Shown piece after piece: positions 35,162 to 44,778 of a stretch of DNA of 64,000 nt. The stretch covers positions 62,001 to 126,000 of the forward strand of contig NZ_NFJW01000004.1 of NCBI RefSeq assembly GCF_002160065.1, in the 5' to 3' direction. Below the pieces are notes generated by a model that saw only the letters and a program-made list of their open reading frames with translations, had not been told where the DNA came from and did no database searches. Positions within the stretch are counted from its first letter, which is position 1; each line of letters begins with the position of its first letter. The translations under genes were made by a program, and so were the position numbers. Source of the stretch: Collinsella sp. An2 (GTDB lineage Bacteria > Actinomycetota > Coriobacteriia > Coriobacteriales > Coriobacteriaceae).

Positions 35162-37321
35162 GTGGATATCATTGCGACTCTTGCGGCTGAGCTTGGTCTC
35201 AAGCCTGCTGCTGTCGAGGCTGCAGTCAAGCTGATCGATGAGGGCAACACCATTCCGTTTATCGCCCGATATCGCAAGGAGGCGACGGGCGGCATGGACG
35301 ACGTGGCGCTCCGCTCGCTCGACGACCGCTTGACGTATCTGCGCAATCTTGAACAGCGCAAGGATGACGTCATTGCGCTCATCGACGCGCAGGGAAAGCT
35401 CACGCCCGAGCTCGAGGCCGAGATTCGCGCCGCCGTGCAGCTGCAACGCGTGGAGGACCTCTACAAGCCGTATCGCAAGAAGCGCATGACGCGTGCGCAG
35501 AAGGCTCGCGAGGCGGGTCTTGAGCCGCTTGCCAACATGATCATCATGCAGGTTGTGCCAAAGGGCGGCTCTCCGCTCACGGCGGCCAAGGAGTTTGTGA
35601 CGCCCGAGGCCTCAGAGGCCGGCTTTGACACGCCCGATAAGGCGCTTGCCGGTGCGTCCGACATTGTGGCCGAGACGGTAGCGGAGGACGCCGAGAACGT
35701 GGCCGACCTGCGCGCGTTTACCGAGGGCGCAGGAGAGCTCGTCGTGGTGGCGACGGATGCGGACGAGAAGACGCCTTACGAGCCGTACTACGACTTCTCG
35801 GAGCCGGTTCGCAAGATTCCCAACCACCGCATTCTTGCAATCGATCGCGGCGAGCGCGAAGGAAAGCTGCGCGTGCGCGTAGGCGTAGACACAGATGCCG
35901 CTGTCGCGCGCCTGGGCTCGCGATGGCCGCGCCGACAGGGCCCGTTTGCGCCGGTGCTCGACGCCGCGATTGCCGATGGCTACAAGCGCCTTATGGCACC
36001 CTCGCTTGAACGTGAGGTGCGCGCAAAGCTTACGGTGCGCGCCCAAACCGACGCCATCAAGGTGTTCGCCAAGAACTTGGAGGGGCTGCTTTCGGCTCGC
36101 CCGGTGCGCGGAGCTCGCATAATCGCGCTTGACCCGGGCTATCGTACGGGCTGCAAGGTTGCTGTGCTCGACGAGACGGGCAAGCTGCTCGACCACGGGG
36201 TGGTCTATCCTACGCCTCCGCGCCGCGATGTGGCCGGAACGAAGCGCGAGCTTGCGCGTCTGACGAAGAAGTGCCAGATCAACACCATTGTGATCGGCAA
36301 CGGTACGGCAAGCCGCGAGACGGAAGAGGTCGTCTCGGACTTCATTACCGAACAGGCGCCCGATCTGCGGTACACCATCGTGAACGAGGCCGGAGCGTCG
36401 GTCTATTCCGCGAGTAAACTTGCAAGCGAGGAGTATCCCGATCTTGACGTGACCACGCGCGGCGCCATGAGCCTGGGCCGTCGCTTGCAAGATCCCCTGG
36501 CCGAGCTCGTGAAGATTCCGCCTCAGTCCATCGGTGTGGGGCAGTACCAGCACGATCTGGACCAGGCGGAGCTTTCGCGCACGTTGGGACATGTGGTCGA
36601 GGACGTGGTGAACCGCGTCGGTGTAAACGTGAACACGGCGAGCGCGAGCCTGCTTGGCTACGTTTCGGGCATTACGTCGACCGTGGCGAAAAACATCGTG
36701 GCGTACCGCGAGGAGAACGGTCCCTTCAAGGACCGACGCGAGTTCAAGAAGGTTCCCAAGCTGGGCCCGAAGGCATTCGAGCAGTGTGCAGGCTTCCTGC
36801 GCATCTCGGGCGGCGTGAATCCGCTTGACGCGACAAGCGTGCATCCCGAGAGCTATGAGGTCGCACGCGGGGTGCTTGAGCGCGCCGGCGTGACCGCCAA
36901 AGACCTGGAGCGCGGCGGCATTCCGGACATCGAGAAACGCGTGGGCGGCGTGGCGACGCTTGCGGGGGACCTTGGCTGCGGCGTCCTTACGCTCATCGAT
37001 ATCATTGAGGAGCTCAAGAAGCCGGGACGCGACCCGCGTGACGACGCGCCCGAGGTGGTGTTCAGCCGTGCGGCGCTTTCCATCGATGACCTGCAGCCGG
37101 GCATGGAGCTCACCGGCACCGTGCGCAACGTGGTCGACTTCGGCGCGTTTGTAGACGTGGGCGTGCACCAAGACGGACTCGTCCACATCTCCAAGATGGC
37201 GAACCGGTTTGTGAAGCATCCGAGCGACGTTGTGACCGTGGGCGACACCGTGAAGGTGTGGGTCGAGAAGGTCGACCGCGAGCGCGGCAAGATCTCGCTT
37301 ACCATGGTGCAGGGTAAGTAA
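35162..37321 (+). CDS. tex: Tex family RNA-binding protein
   Basis: 719 residues from GTG 35162, chosen for GGGGAG upstream; an in-frame GTG at 35129 is possible. Domains in order: N-terminal helical Tex domain ([15 protein letters not shown]), a YqgF/RNase H-like fold ([17 protein letters not shown]), helix-hairpin-helix ([15 protein letters not shown]), and a C-terminal S1 domain ([16 protein letters not shown]). Involved in transcription and RNA handling. Housekeeping gene. Confidence 0.96.
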   Translation: MDIIATLAAELGLKPAAVEAAVKLIDEGNTIPFIARYRKEATGGMDDVALRSLDDRLTYLRNLEQRKDDVIALIDAQGKLTPELEAEIRAAVQLQRVEDLYKPYRKKRMTRAQKAREAGLEPLANMIIMQVVPKGGSPLTAAKEFVTPEASEAGFDTPDKALAGASDIVAETVAEDAENVADLRAFTEGAGELVVVATDADEKTPYEPYYDFSEPVRKIPNHRILAIDRGEREGKLRVRVGVDTDAAVARLGSRWPRRQGPFAPVLDAAIADGYKRLMAPSLEREVRAKLTVRAQTDAIKVFAKNLEGLLSARPVRGARIIALDPGYRTGCKVAVLDETGKLLDHGVVYPTPPRRDVAGTKRELARLTKKCQINTIVIGNGTASRETEEVVSDFITEQAPDLRYTIVNEAGASVYSASKLASEEYPDLDVTTRGAMSLGRRLQDPLAELVKIPPQSIGVGQYQHDLDQAELSRTLGHVVEDVVNRVGVNVNTASASLLGYVSGITSTVAKNIVAYREENGPFKDRREFKKVPKLGPKAFEQCAGFLRISGGVNPLDATSVHPESYEVARGVLERAGVTAKDLERGGIPDIEKRVGGVATLAGDLGCGVLTLIDIIEELKKPGRDPRDDAPEVVFSRAALSIDDLQPGMELTGTVRNVVDFGAFVDVGVHQDGLVHISKMANRFVKHPSDVVTVGDTVKVWVEKVDRERGKISLTMVQGK

Positions 37322-37382
37322 TCTGGCACCGCGTCTGAAACAGGGCGTGATGTGCGAGGATGCCCGTGGGAGGAGCGGCGGC

Positions 37383-37748
37383 ATGAACTGGCGGGACTAC
37401 GCGCGATATGCTCGGCAAAGCGTCGAGGAGCTTGCCCGTGACTGCGAGGTTCAGGTGTTCCGCGCAACGGGTCCGGGCGGACAGGGCGTGAACACCACGG
37501 ACTCCGCAGTTCGTATGACGCACGTGCCCACGGGCATTACCGTGACATCGCGCGAGACCCGCAGCCAGTTTCGTAACAGACAGCTCTGCCTGCAAAAGAT
37601 TCTGCAGGTCATAAAGCGCCGGGCCCAGCCGCCTCGCCCTCGCAAGAAGACACGCGTGCCCAGAGCATCGCGCGAGCGGCGTCTTGCCGACAAGCATCGT
37701 CGCTCGGAGATCAAGCGCAGGCGCAGGTCTACGGGGGATGACTGGTAG
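37383..37748 (+). CDS. Release-factor-like protein with GGQ motif (RF-1 domain only)
   Basis: 121 residues from ATG 37383 (GGAGGAG upstream). Core motif [23 protein letters not shown] is the peptidyl-tRNA hydrolysis domain; no codon-recognition domain precedes it. The C-terminus is very basic ([13 protein letters not shown]), like ArfB/YaeJ-type rescue factors that free stalled ribosomes. It is followed by the dihydrouridine synthase gene. Confidence 0.88.
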   Translation: MNWRDYARYARQSVEELARDCEVQVFRATGPGGQGVNTTDSAVRMTHVPTGITVTSRETRSQFRNRQLCLQKILQVIKRRAQPPRPRKKTRVPRASRERRLADKHRRSEIKRRRRSTGDDW

Positions 37749-37883
37749 GCGATGATCGAGCGAACGGCGGCTGCGGGCGCGGGACCGCGTGTGGCGGTGA
37801 CCGAGCGCGCCGACGTCGCCAGCGTCCGACGCGGTGCGCGAGTGATGCTGTCCGTGCGGTTAAGGTATCGGGGATTGAAAGGG

Positions 37884-38843
37884 ATGAGAATGATTCTCTC
37901 GTTGGCTCCTATGGAGGGGATCACGGGACACGTGTTTCGTCGAGTCCATGCGGAATGCTTCGGCAAGCTCGACCGCTACTACACACCGTTTCTCACCCCG
38001 CCGCACGTGGGGTCTGCGTTTGGCGGCCGTGCCCGCAAAGAGATTGACCCTGCGCATAACGAGGGCCTCGACGTGGTGCCGCAGCTCCTTACAAAGAATG
38101 CCGACGAGTTTGTGTGGGCGGCTCAGCTGCTTGCCGACATGGGCTATACAGAGGTGAACCTGAACCTCGGATGCCCTTCGGGGACGGTCGTCGCCAAGGG
38201 GAGGGGATCGGGCTTTTTGCGTACCCCGGACGAGCTCGAGGCATTTCTCCAGGACATATGCGCTCGGTCGTGTCTTCCGGTATCCGTGAAGACTAGGATC
38301 GGGGTTGTGGACGATTCTGAATACGAGCGAATCCTGGAGCTGTATTGCCGCTGCCCGCTCAAGGAGCTGATTGTTCATCCGCGCGTGCAAAAGGATCGCT
38401 ATCAGGGCACGCCGCGGTGGCAGGCGTATGGTGAGACGCTCAGCCGGGCATCGTTCCCTGTGGCGTACAACGGCGACATCTTTGGGGTCGACGACATGGA
38501 AGCCCTGCTCAAGGCGTATCCCGAGACTCGACATGTCATGCTGGGGCGAGGACTTCTGACCAACCCCGCACTCGCCTGCATGGTGAAGGGCGGGCCTGCG
38601 GCAACCGTTCGCGAGCTCCAGCAGTTCCACGACAAGCTGTTCTGCGCCTATGAGGAAGAGATCGGTGGGAATGCCGTCTTTCGCATGAAAGAGTGGTGGT
38701 TCTACGCCCAGTTTGCCTTTGTCGATCCGCTTGCAGTGCATCGGGCGGTGCGAAAGGCGCGCAAGGTGGGGGAGTACAAAGATGCCGTGGGTCGCATCTT
38801 TAGCTTTGTGCCCCTTGCAAAGGTTGCCCGGTTTCAGGGGTAG
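37884..38843 (+). CDS. tRNA-dihydrouridine synthase family protein
   Basis: 319 residues from ATG 37884 (a second ATG two codons later is equally plausible). FMN-barrel signatures: L-A-P-M-E-G-I-T (phosphate/FMN), L-N-L-G-C-P-S-G with the catalytic Cys, K-T-R-I-G, H-P-R-V-Q and N-G-D-I-F, and M-L-G-R-G-L-L-T-N-P-A-L. Reduces uridine in tRNA. Sequence lengths and ends fit the bacterial Dus family, though which subtype is unclear. Confidence 0.93.
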   Translation: MRMILSLAPMEGITGHVFRRVHAECFGKLDRYYTPFLTPPHVGSAFGGRARKEIDPAHNEGLDVVPQLLTKNADEFVWAAQLLADMGYTEVNLNLGCPSGTVVAKGRGSGFLRTPDELEAFLQDICARSCLPVSVKTRIGVVDDSEYERILELYCRCPLKELIVHPRVQKDRYQGTPRWQAYGETLSRASFPVAYNGDIFGVDDMEALLKAYPETRHVMLGRGLLTNPALACMVKGGPAATVRELQQFHDKLFCAYEEEIGGNAVFRMKEWWFYAQFAFVDPLAVHRAVRKARKVGEYKDAVGRIFSFVPLAKVARFQG

Positions 38844-38917
38844 CGGCTCCATGGCGGCGGCGCTGGCGTTGGTTGCCGGCGAACGCATCGGCGGACGAGC
38901 GGATTCGAGGTGAGACC

Positions 38918-39535
38918 ATGTGTATGCGGATGTGTGCGTTGACGCATGAAGAGGCGCAGGGCGTGCTTGACGCGCGAGCTCATGCGGGCGCCCATGCGCT
39001 TACGGAGGTCGAGAATTTCGCCGACGTGCAGGATGCCTACCCTGGGTCGACGGTTGCGGCATACGTGCGTGCGGATGGTGGGGCTCTTACGACGATTGAC
39101 GTAACCTGGGGCTTTCCTATGAAGGATAAGCCGCACGCCGTGTTCAATACGAGGCTTGAGACCGCGCTGAGCCAGGCGCGCGAAGGCCGGGGTATGTGGA
39201 GTTCGGCCATATTGGGCGGCCGCTGCCTGGTGCCGGTGCGCGCGTTTTACGAGACCCACGGTACCGAGCGCGTGAAAAGCGAGCGCACGGGCAAGATGGT
39301 GCGTCGGCAGTATCGGTTTCGTTTGCCGGGCGTGCGGGCGTTTTTGCTTGCGGGCGTCTGTGAGGACGGTTGTCTTTCAATCGTCACCGTTGAGCCCAAC
39401 GCTGCGGTGGCTCCGGTGCACAATCGTATGCCGCTTGTGTTGGGCCCGGGCGAGTCAAGCGTTTGGCTCGGTCCGGATTTCGCGAGCTTGGCCGATCGAA
39501 GCGGGGTCAACTTGCGGGCGGAGCCTGAGCGGTAA
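38918..39535 (+). CDS. SRAP-domain protein (abasic-site crosslinking, YedK/HMCES-like)
   Basis: 205 residues from ATG 38918, chosen so that the catalytic Cys is residue 2 after processing (M-C-M-R-M-C). Other active-site features: F-N-T-R-L-E-T-A (Asn/Arg), R-A-F-Y-E-T-H (Glu) and V-A-P-V-H-N-R-M-P-L-V-L (His). Members crosslink to abasic sites in single-stranded DNA. The stretch after V-E-P-N-A is duplicated as a fragment near 40.8 kb. Confidence 0.93.
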   Translation: MCMRMCALTHEEAQGVLDARAHAGAHALTEVENFADVQDAYPGSTVAAYVRADGGALTTIDVTWGFPMKDKPHAVFNTRLETALSQAREGRGMWSSAILGGRCLVPVRAFYETHGTERVKSERTGKMVRRQYRFRLPGVRAFLLAGVCEDGCLSIVTVEPNAAVAPVHNRMPLVLGPGESSVWLGPDFASLADRSGVNLRAEPER

Positions 39536-39665
39536 GAGCTCGTTGCTTCTGCGTGATGAAGAAGGGCTGCTGCAGGTCGGATTAAGAGATGCTTGCATGT
39601 AGGAAGCCGTCTCTCCGAGTCGCTTCGATTGCGACGGGTATACTTGCATCATCAAAGGAGGTGCC

Positions 39666-40178
39666 ATGAAGTCGATTGATATCGCATATGCGTTCATCAA
39701 CATGAATGACGCGTCACTTGAGTTGACCAATCTTAAATTGAATAAGCTTGTGTATTACGCGCAAGTCGAGGCGCTTCGACGTAATGGTGCCCCTCTGTTT
39801 GATGATGCCATTGAAGCGTGGCAGTATGGACCCGTTGAGCCGCTGGTCTACCACACATTCAAACAATACGGCCGAGGCGTGGTTGCGTCGGCTCCCGCTA
39901 TGTGTGAAGTGGATGATGCTACAAAGGGAATCATTCGATATGTCTCGAATACCTATGGAAGGCTGTCGGCATTCGACCTCGTGAGCCTCTCGCATCGCAA
40001 GGGTAGTGCATGGGAGCTCGTATACCGGTCAGACATGGATATGCCCATTACCTGCGACGCGATTAGGCGTTCGGCGGATTTTGCGGGGTTTCCGGGGTTT
40101 GAGGGGACGCTTGAACGGGGCATTCAAGAGGTGTGCGCATCTATTCCGAACGCATTGAAGCTGCTGGAGGACTCATGA
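39666..40178 (+). CDS. Panacea-domain antitoxin (SocA/DUF4065-like)
   Basis: 170 residues, ATG behind AAAGGAGG. Opens with A-Y-A-F-I-N-M-N and L-T-N-L-K-L-N-K-L-V-Y-Y-A-Q-V-E, the defining start of the Panacea fold; later A-W-Q-Y-G-P-V-E-P and A-F-D-L-V-S-L-S-H. Panacea antitoxins neutralise many unrelated toxins. The stop overlaps the start of a Doc-type toxin gene (ATGA), the arrangement of a type II toxin-antitoxin module. Confidence 0.93.
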   Translation: MKSIDIAYAFINMNDASLELTNLKLNKLVYYAQVEALRRNGAPLFDDAIEAWQYGPVEPLVYHTFKQYGRGVVASAPAMCEVDDATKGIIRYVSNTYGRLSAFDLVSLSHRKGSAWELVYRSDMDMPITCDAIRRSADFAGFPGFEGTLERGIQEVCASIPNALKLLEDS

Positions 40179-40663
40179 GTGGGGATGGGCTTGGTGGGCC
40201 CATCCCTCTTGTTTTTGATGACGAGGAGCTCGTCCATGCTCTCGCGATACTTATCATGAAGACACACCATGAGCTTGCCGTGCATTCAAAAATGTTTAAC
40301 CCAAGCACACAGGGTGAAGATGAAGTGTTAGTTGGACGGCTGGAGTCTGTTATTGACGCGGTGTACGGTACACATTTTGGGGTTCCTCCTACCAAGCGAT
40401 TCATCGATGCGTTTGAACAAGCTGCTTGTTTTTGTGAGCATCTTGCTAAGGACCACATCTTTTTCGACGGCAACAAACGAACGGCTCTGGTTATGCTTTA
40501 CGCAATGATTCGCCTTGGCGGCTATGATGTGCGCCATTCCGATACGCCGAATCCTGAGGACAACGAAGCCTATCAGTGGATTCAACAGTTGGTGTCAGGA
40601 GGCATGACGAGCATAGAACTCGCGGCGTTCGTTCGCGAGCGTGCAGTTCCTCGGAGCGTGTAG
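40175..40663 (+). CDS. Doc/Fic-family toxin
   Basis: 162 residues from the ATG that overlaps the antitoxin stop; an open frame further up starts inside the antitoxin gene. Contains the Fic/Doc motif H-I-F-F-D-G-N-K-R-T-A-L-V. Doc toxins phosphorylate EF-Tu and stop translation; other Fic toxins add AMP. The G-N-K-R ending rather than G-N-G-R is closer to Doc. Partner of the Panacea antitoxin. Confidence 0.93.
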   Translation: MSGDGLGGPIPLVFDDEELVHALAILIMKTHHELAVHSKMFNPSTQGEDEVLVGRLESVIDAVYGTHFGVPPTKRFIDAFEQAACFCEHLAKDHIFFDGNKRTALVMLYAMIRLGGYDVRHSDTPNPEDNEAYQWIQQLVSGGMTSIELAAFVRERAVPRSV

Positions 40664-40779
40664 ACGTTGGCGTCCGAACGATTGCTTCTGCGGTGGGCAG
40701 TGTGCCGTTGCTCATTCTTGTTGTGCGCTCGGGGCTCTGCATGCTACAAGCTGCAGAGGCAACTATGCTCAAGAGATGT

Positions 40780-40900
40780 CTGCTACGAAGATGACTGTCT
40801 CTCGATTATTACCGTCGAGCCCAATGCGTTCGTGGCGCCCGTGCACAACCGTATGCCGCTCGTGCTGGGCCCCGGCGAGTCGATCGATGTGCCTGTGGGG
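40780..40900 (+). pseudogene. 3' fragment of a SRAP gene
   Basis: The plus strand reads C-Y-E-D-D-C-L-S-I-I-T-V-E-P-N-A-F-V-A-P-V-H-N-R, followed by M-P-L-V-L-G-P-G-E-S, nearly the same as residues about 145-180 of the intact SRAP protein ending at 39535. Upstream sequence is unrelated, so it is a partial copy and not a gene. Its position on the far side of the Panacea-Doc module suggests a recombination or insertion event. Confidence 0.8.
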
Positions 40901-42217
40901 TCATCGCAGGTTGCGCAGCATGCGCTCGAGCTCCTTGTCGGGTTGAGTAGCACGGCGTTTCTGAGAGCTAGGCTTGTGAAAGGGCCTCGCCCCGCGTTGT
41001 GCTTGCTCGCGCTCAAGGCGCTTGCGATGTTCGCGCAGCTTCGAGCCGTCTAAGTCGGCGAAGCGCGCGAAGGCCTCTTCGGTTACAGCATCGACTTCAG
41101 CCGCGCTGCGCACCGTTGGCTTTGAGTTTACTGCTGCGACCAGGACGTCTTTCAGGTCCGGTCCCATTCCGTGCAATGATGCAAAGTACATCGGCGTGGG
41201 CCCCTCACCCTGTTCGCAGCGGACATTGACTCGCGGCGTGTCAACATATATGACCAGGCCTACTATCGAACGGTTGTCTATCGAATACACATTGGCCTTA
41301 TCAAGGGTTCGGCAGTGCGATGCGACTTGACGGACGGACCAGTCTTCTTGCTCGCCGCCGAAGTATTCCCCCGATCGCGTGATTCCGACGAGCGCAACGT
41401 GGTGTCTATGCTGTTGTGCTCGATAGTCAACAATGGCCGCCCTGCGTCCTCGTTTCACTTCAATGACGATGACGGCTCGTTCTGTGATGAGCAAAGCATC
41501 GATTTCATTGCTGCGTATGCGCTTTTGGTACCGCTGCCCCTCATCGTTGTCGTAGGGTATGACGAGGTTGGCGAGCACGCGCGCATGCCCCAATGCGCCG
41601 GTGTCTGCGATGCGCTGTAGCGCACAGAACGCTTCGTATTCCGCGTATCGAGCATCAACGAGCTTTTTGCGCTTGCGTCCGACCGCTGTTGTCTTGCATT
41701 CAAACCGCACTGCGCCCCGGCGTCCCAGCTGATAACGCGGTGCTCCAAACGGCGTGTCTCCGCGGTTGCCAAGATCGCACAGGGGGATATGCGTTCGCTG
41801 ATACCAGCGCGAGATGTAATAGCGCACGGTGGCAAGCTCTCGGAGTGATGCCGTGATTGCTTGGCTCTCTGTCCGCGCTTTCTCAAGCTGTTCAGAGAGA
41901 TGGGTGATACGGCGGCGCGAGGGGAAAATGGGAAGCCGCCTCAGGATTCCCAACCGTTTATTTTGCCGTTTTGCTGTTTCAAGCTGTTGGGATAGATCGC
42001 TGATGGTCGAGGCAAGCGCGGCGTTATGTAGGAGCCGTTCGCGCGCTTCGTCGTCACAGGCGCTTTCGGTGAGCGTGCCGCCGCAGAAGGGGCACGCGTC
42101 GTGCGCATTTTCAAGCGGGATGTCTTTGCCGCAACGCCAACAAGCAAGCGCTTCAGGCGTGGGGGAGTAAATGATCATGTCCAATGCGAAATCGGATGTG
42201 TCGCTCGATGCTTTCAT
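40901..42217 (-). CDS. NERD-domain protein with zinc-ribbon and coiled coil
   Basis: 438 residues from ATG 42217, with AAAGGAGTG upstream; earlier in-frame starts lack one. Residues about 25-50 form a four-cysteine zinc ribbon (C-W-R-C-G-K-D ... C-P-F-C-G-G); 60-120 is a coiled coil; the middle is a nuclease-related domain: E-I-D-A-L-L-I-T-E-R-A-V-I-V-I-E-V-K-R-G (D ... E-x-K). The 3' end is Arg/Lys-rich. NERD proteins are often in plasmids and defence islands; activity is predicted only. The end of this gene lies just beyond the SRAP fragment. Confidence 0.8.
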   Translation of the reverse strand: MKASSDTSDFALDMIIYSPTPEALACWRCGKDIPLENAHDACPFCGGTLTESACDDEARERLLHNAALASTISDLSQQLETAKRQNKRLGILRRLPIFPSRRRITHLSEQLEKARTESQAITASLRELATVRYYISRWYQRTHIPLCDLGNRGDTPFGAPRYQLGRRGAVRFECKTTAVGRKRKKLVDARYAEYEAFCALQRIADTGALGHARVLANLVIPYDNDEGQRYQKRIRSNEIDALLITERAVIVIEVKRGRRAAIVDYRAQQHRHHVALVGITRSGEYFGGEQEDWSVRQVASHCRTLDKANVYSIDNRSIVGLVIYVDTPRVNVRCEQGEGPTPMYFASLHGMGPDLKDVLVAAVNSKPTVRSAAEVDAVTEEAFARFADLDGSKLREHRKRLEREQAQRGARPFHKPSSQKRRATQPDKELERMLRNLR

Positions 42218-42662
42218 ATCGCACTCCTTTCCCGGGACAACGATCGATGGTTCTTGTTGCGTGATATCTTGCTGCCGAGTTATCCATCGCATCTTGATAG
42301 TAAAACCTCGTGCGGACAAAAATGGGCAATGGGCGAGGTGGCGTACGCATTCGCTCATGGGGGAAGTATCCTGCATCATGTGGACAACGGCACCGGTGCC
42401 GATCTCGCGCTAAAAAGCAGCGAACCGTCCAACAAGGACCTTCTGTGGCTTGCCTAGTTATAGCGTACAGTCACGCCTAAACTGGCAAGCGCTGGGAAGA
42501 GCAGCTCGGCATTGATTCACTCCGTTTTTACCGATAGAGGCATATGGGCTCACGGCGCGTGAGCGGATGTGTGCAGCTGATATGCACGCTAGTCCAAAAC
42601 CTTCTCAAATCCGGAATTGATTCCGGATTTGAGAAGGTTTGTAAAAACGATGGGGACACATC
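42218..42662. other. Intergenic stretch with a 21-bp perfect inverted repeat
   Basis: 445 bases with no supportable gene. It contains the promoter region of the minus-strand NERD gene and, at 42597-42640, a perfect inverted repeat described separately. Confidence 0.6.
42597..42640. repeat. Perfect 21-bp inverted repeat, 2-base spacer
   Basis: The arm at 42597-42617 (AAACCTTCTCAAATCCGGAAT) pairs perfectly with 42620-42640. It would form a 21-bp stem in RNA or a cruciform in DNA. No T tract follows, and it ends 22 bases before the next start codon, so an operator or structured leader is as likely as a terminator. Confidence 0.85.
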
Positions 42663-42922
42663 ATGTTCTACAGCTACGCTGAACTTGAAGACGGAGCGCA
42701 GATTGCCCGTTCCAATGTTTTGGACGACGGCGTTGTCGAGGTCTCAATTGAGCGTCCTAGCGAGTTGGGTTTTGATACGGTCCATTGTACTCTCCAGGCG
42801 TTTGAGTGGTCGGGTGTGAGGGCCTTACTGATGATGGCGCGGTGCACCTCGATGCGTTTGTTCATAGCAACGTGCCACTCGTTCTGCGGTTAGCAGGGGA
42901 GGCGTCTGCAAGTCATGTCTAG
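42663..42922 (+). pseudogene. Frameshifted small conserved-looking protein
   Basis: From ATG 42663 the protein reads M-F-Y-S-Y-A-E-L-E-D-G, then V-E-V-S-I-E-R-P, L-G-F-D-T-V-H-C-T-L and F-E-W-S-G-V. At that point continuing in another frame restores a sensible ending, G-L-T-D-D-G-A-V-H-L-D-A-F-V-H-S-N-V-P-L, to a TAG at 42920. One single-base change near 42820 would give a protein of about 86 residues. I do not know its function; the frameshift may be real or a sequencing error. Confidence 0.55.
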
Positions 42923-43071
42923 GTTTCTTCTGTTTCAAGCCTCGACGAGTAACCGATTGCAAATCCCAATCGCTCAAATACCCCTTTCGGACAGCTGCGT
43001 GAAGGAATGGAGCGTTCTATCTGAAAGGCGGTTTCTCGTTCACCGATTATCCTGGCATAATGCGAATGTCT

Positions 43072-44778
43072 CTACTTCTCAACATCAATAAAGAACCGCC
43101 TCAGATACGTACGCAGCTCAGGATTGGCAACGTAGACATGCGTTCCATATATTCCTCGCGTGAGCAGAACGTAGTAGATGTTCTTTATATACTGCGCTAA
43201 CTCTTCTTTCGTTGCTGTTGCCCGACCGTTCCGATCGTAATAGCTCTTGCTATTCGCAATAAGCTGCTCCGATGCAGCATCGTAAACAATGTCGTTGCCG
43301 ATAATGACATAGGCATAGCTCAGGTCATATCCTTGAATTGAGTGGATGCAACCAACCTCATGAGCAATATCGGGATTGTCGGCGCCCTTGCCTACCCAAT
43401 CATCATATGTGCAATTCCATCGCAAATGTACAGAATCCAAATTGATGTCGTAGAGGCTTGGAGTCTCTTTGTCTTTTGTCACCCATTTCCATGCATACCC
43501 GGCTACCATTCTGCTGAGGGTATGCTGCGAATAGGTCTGCTCAAAACTTTTGGCAAATCCTTCCGGGGTTTCATGGAAGACAAGCTCATAGCCTTCAAAG
43601 GGCATGGGCGACGGATTCGTTCCGTTCAATATATCGAGAATAAAATCAAGGTATCCCTTTCCGCCCTTGACGCGCATTTGGCTGCTCAGGTGTATGGGAC
43701 TGGATGCGGCGGAGTCGAGAATCGCATCAATGGCGTCGGGGCCAACGCAGGAGGGGCCGACCGCCTGGAGTGGGTCGTAGAAAAAGATGGGAAGTTTTGC
43801 TTGGCTAAGTACCCAGTCAACCTGAGTGGCGCTTTTGGGAAGTCCGAGCTTCGCACAAGTCTTATCGTAATTACCAAATTGCGTGCCAAGATTAACGCGA
43901 CGCTTGAGCTTGTGTGCTTCATCAATCAGAACAATGTCGAAGTTTTTGCTCTCGTTCTTGGTGAACCCACAGCTTTCCTTCGCTAGGTCTGCAGGTCCTA
44001 TAACATCTTTCTTGCTCATTCCTGAGACGGTCGAAACGGTTTTACGTAGCGTGTTGCGAAGCGAGGTGACTGGTTCGATAAGGCGTATGTTCATATTCGA
44101 GAAGCGGCTATCATCTTTGAGCATTTTCATGAGATGGACCGCTAGGACTGTCTTCCCAGTACCCGGCATGCCTTCGATGACGATAGGTTTTGCCTGGTTA
44201 ATGCCCTCTGTAATCGCATCCATAATCTGCTCAAGGGCAATTCGTTGATCCGCTGTCAGACCCTTATAGGGCGAATATTTGAAAACCTCCGATTCCTCAA
44301 TTTGATCGATGGTGTGTTCCGCAAGCTCCATGGCGCGTAATTGCTCCCAGAGCTCTTCAAACATATCGGCATACGCGTGTTTTGAGAAGTAATTCGAACG
44401 TGTCATGCCTTCGTTCTTATTGGTCAATCGATATCTGCCGTCAGCTTGCATCAAGCTTATAAGCCGATGCTCATAGTCTGTGATAACAGAAGCGTTAAAT
44501 TCTTCGTTGTAAATAATGTTTACGGTGGTGAAGTCGCGCTTTTCTTCATTTGCCTCATGTTGATTGATGCGCGTTGCTACGCTCGTTGTTTGTCCGACGT
44601 ATGCGGATTTATCGTTGGCGAGAATATACACCATCGGCCAGTCCAGCAGTTTATCTTCTGCGAGACTGCTATATTCGATGTCAACGTGTTTGCCATATTC
44701 AAAGGGCATCATGTCAATTTGAAAAGGGGCTCCCTCAGGCTTTGAGGCGTGCTCGCGTGTTGGAATCTCGATGATCAT
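43072..44778 (-). CDS. GIY-YIG nuclease fused to DUF2075 (Schlafen-like) helicase
   Basis: 568 residues. Residues 45-120 form a GIY-YIG nuclease domain: P-M-V-Y-I-L-A-N-D-K-S-A-Y-V-G-Q-T, then R-I-N-Q-H-E and a later Glu. From 175 a superfamily 1 type ATPase: E-G-M-P-G-T-G-K-T-V-L-A (Walker A), I-V-L-I-D-E-A-H-K-L (Walker B), H-L-S-S-Q-M-R, and C-I-H-S-I-Q-G-Y-D-L-S-Y-A-Y-V. The MazG-type gene overlaps its start (ATGA), so the pair is co-translated. Nucleotide pyrophosphatase plus nuclease-helicase suggests phage defence (inference). Lower GC than the neighbours. Confidence 0.9.
   Translation of the reverse strand: MIIEIPTREHASKPEGAPFQIDMMPFEYGKHVDIEYSSLAEDKLLDWPMVYILANDKSAYVGQTTSVATRINQHEANEEKRDFTTVNIIYNEEFNASVITDYEHRLISLMQADGRYRLTNKNEGMTRSNYFSKHAYADMFEELWEQLRAMELAEHTIDQIEESEVFKYSPYKGLTADQRIALEQIMDAITEGINQAKPIVIEGMPGTGKTVLAVHLMKMLKDDSRFSNMNIRLIEPVTSLRNTLRKTVSTVSGMSKKDVIGPADLAKESCGFTKNESKNFDIVLIDEAHKLKRRVNLGTQFGNYDKTCAKLGLPKSATQVDWVLSQAKLPIFFYDPLQAVGPSCVGPDAIDAILDSAASSPIHLSSQMRVKGGKGYLDFILDILNGTNPSPMPFEGYELVFHETPEGFAKSFEQTYSQHTLSRMVAGYAWKWVTKDKETPSLYDINLDSVHLRWNCTYDDWVGKGADNPDIAHEVGCIHSIQGYDLSYAYVIIGNDIVYDAASEQLIANSKSYYDRNGRATATKEELAQYIKNIYYVLLTRGIYGTHVYVANPELRTYLRRFFIDVEK

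Noticed and set aside
35612..37384. Minus-strand frame (590 codons) opposite tex
   Set aside because: Shadow of the tex coding strand; codon use fits the plus strand.
40133..40174. Earlier start for the Doc toxin
   Set aside because: It lies inside the antitoxin gene; the ATG at 40175 forms the usual ATGA overlap.
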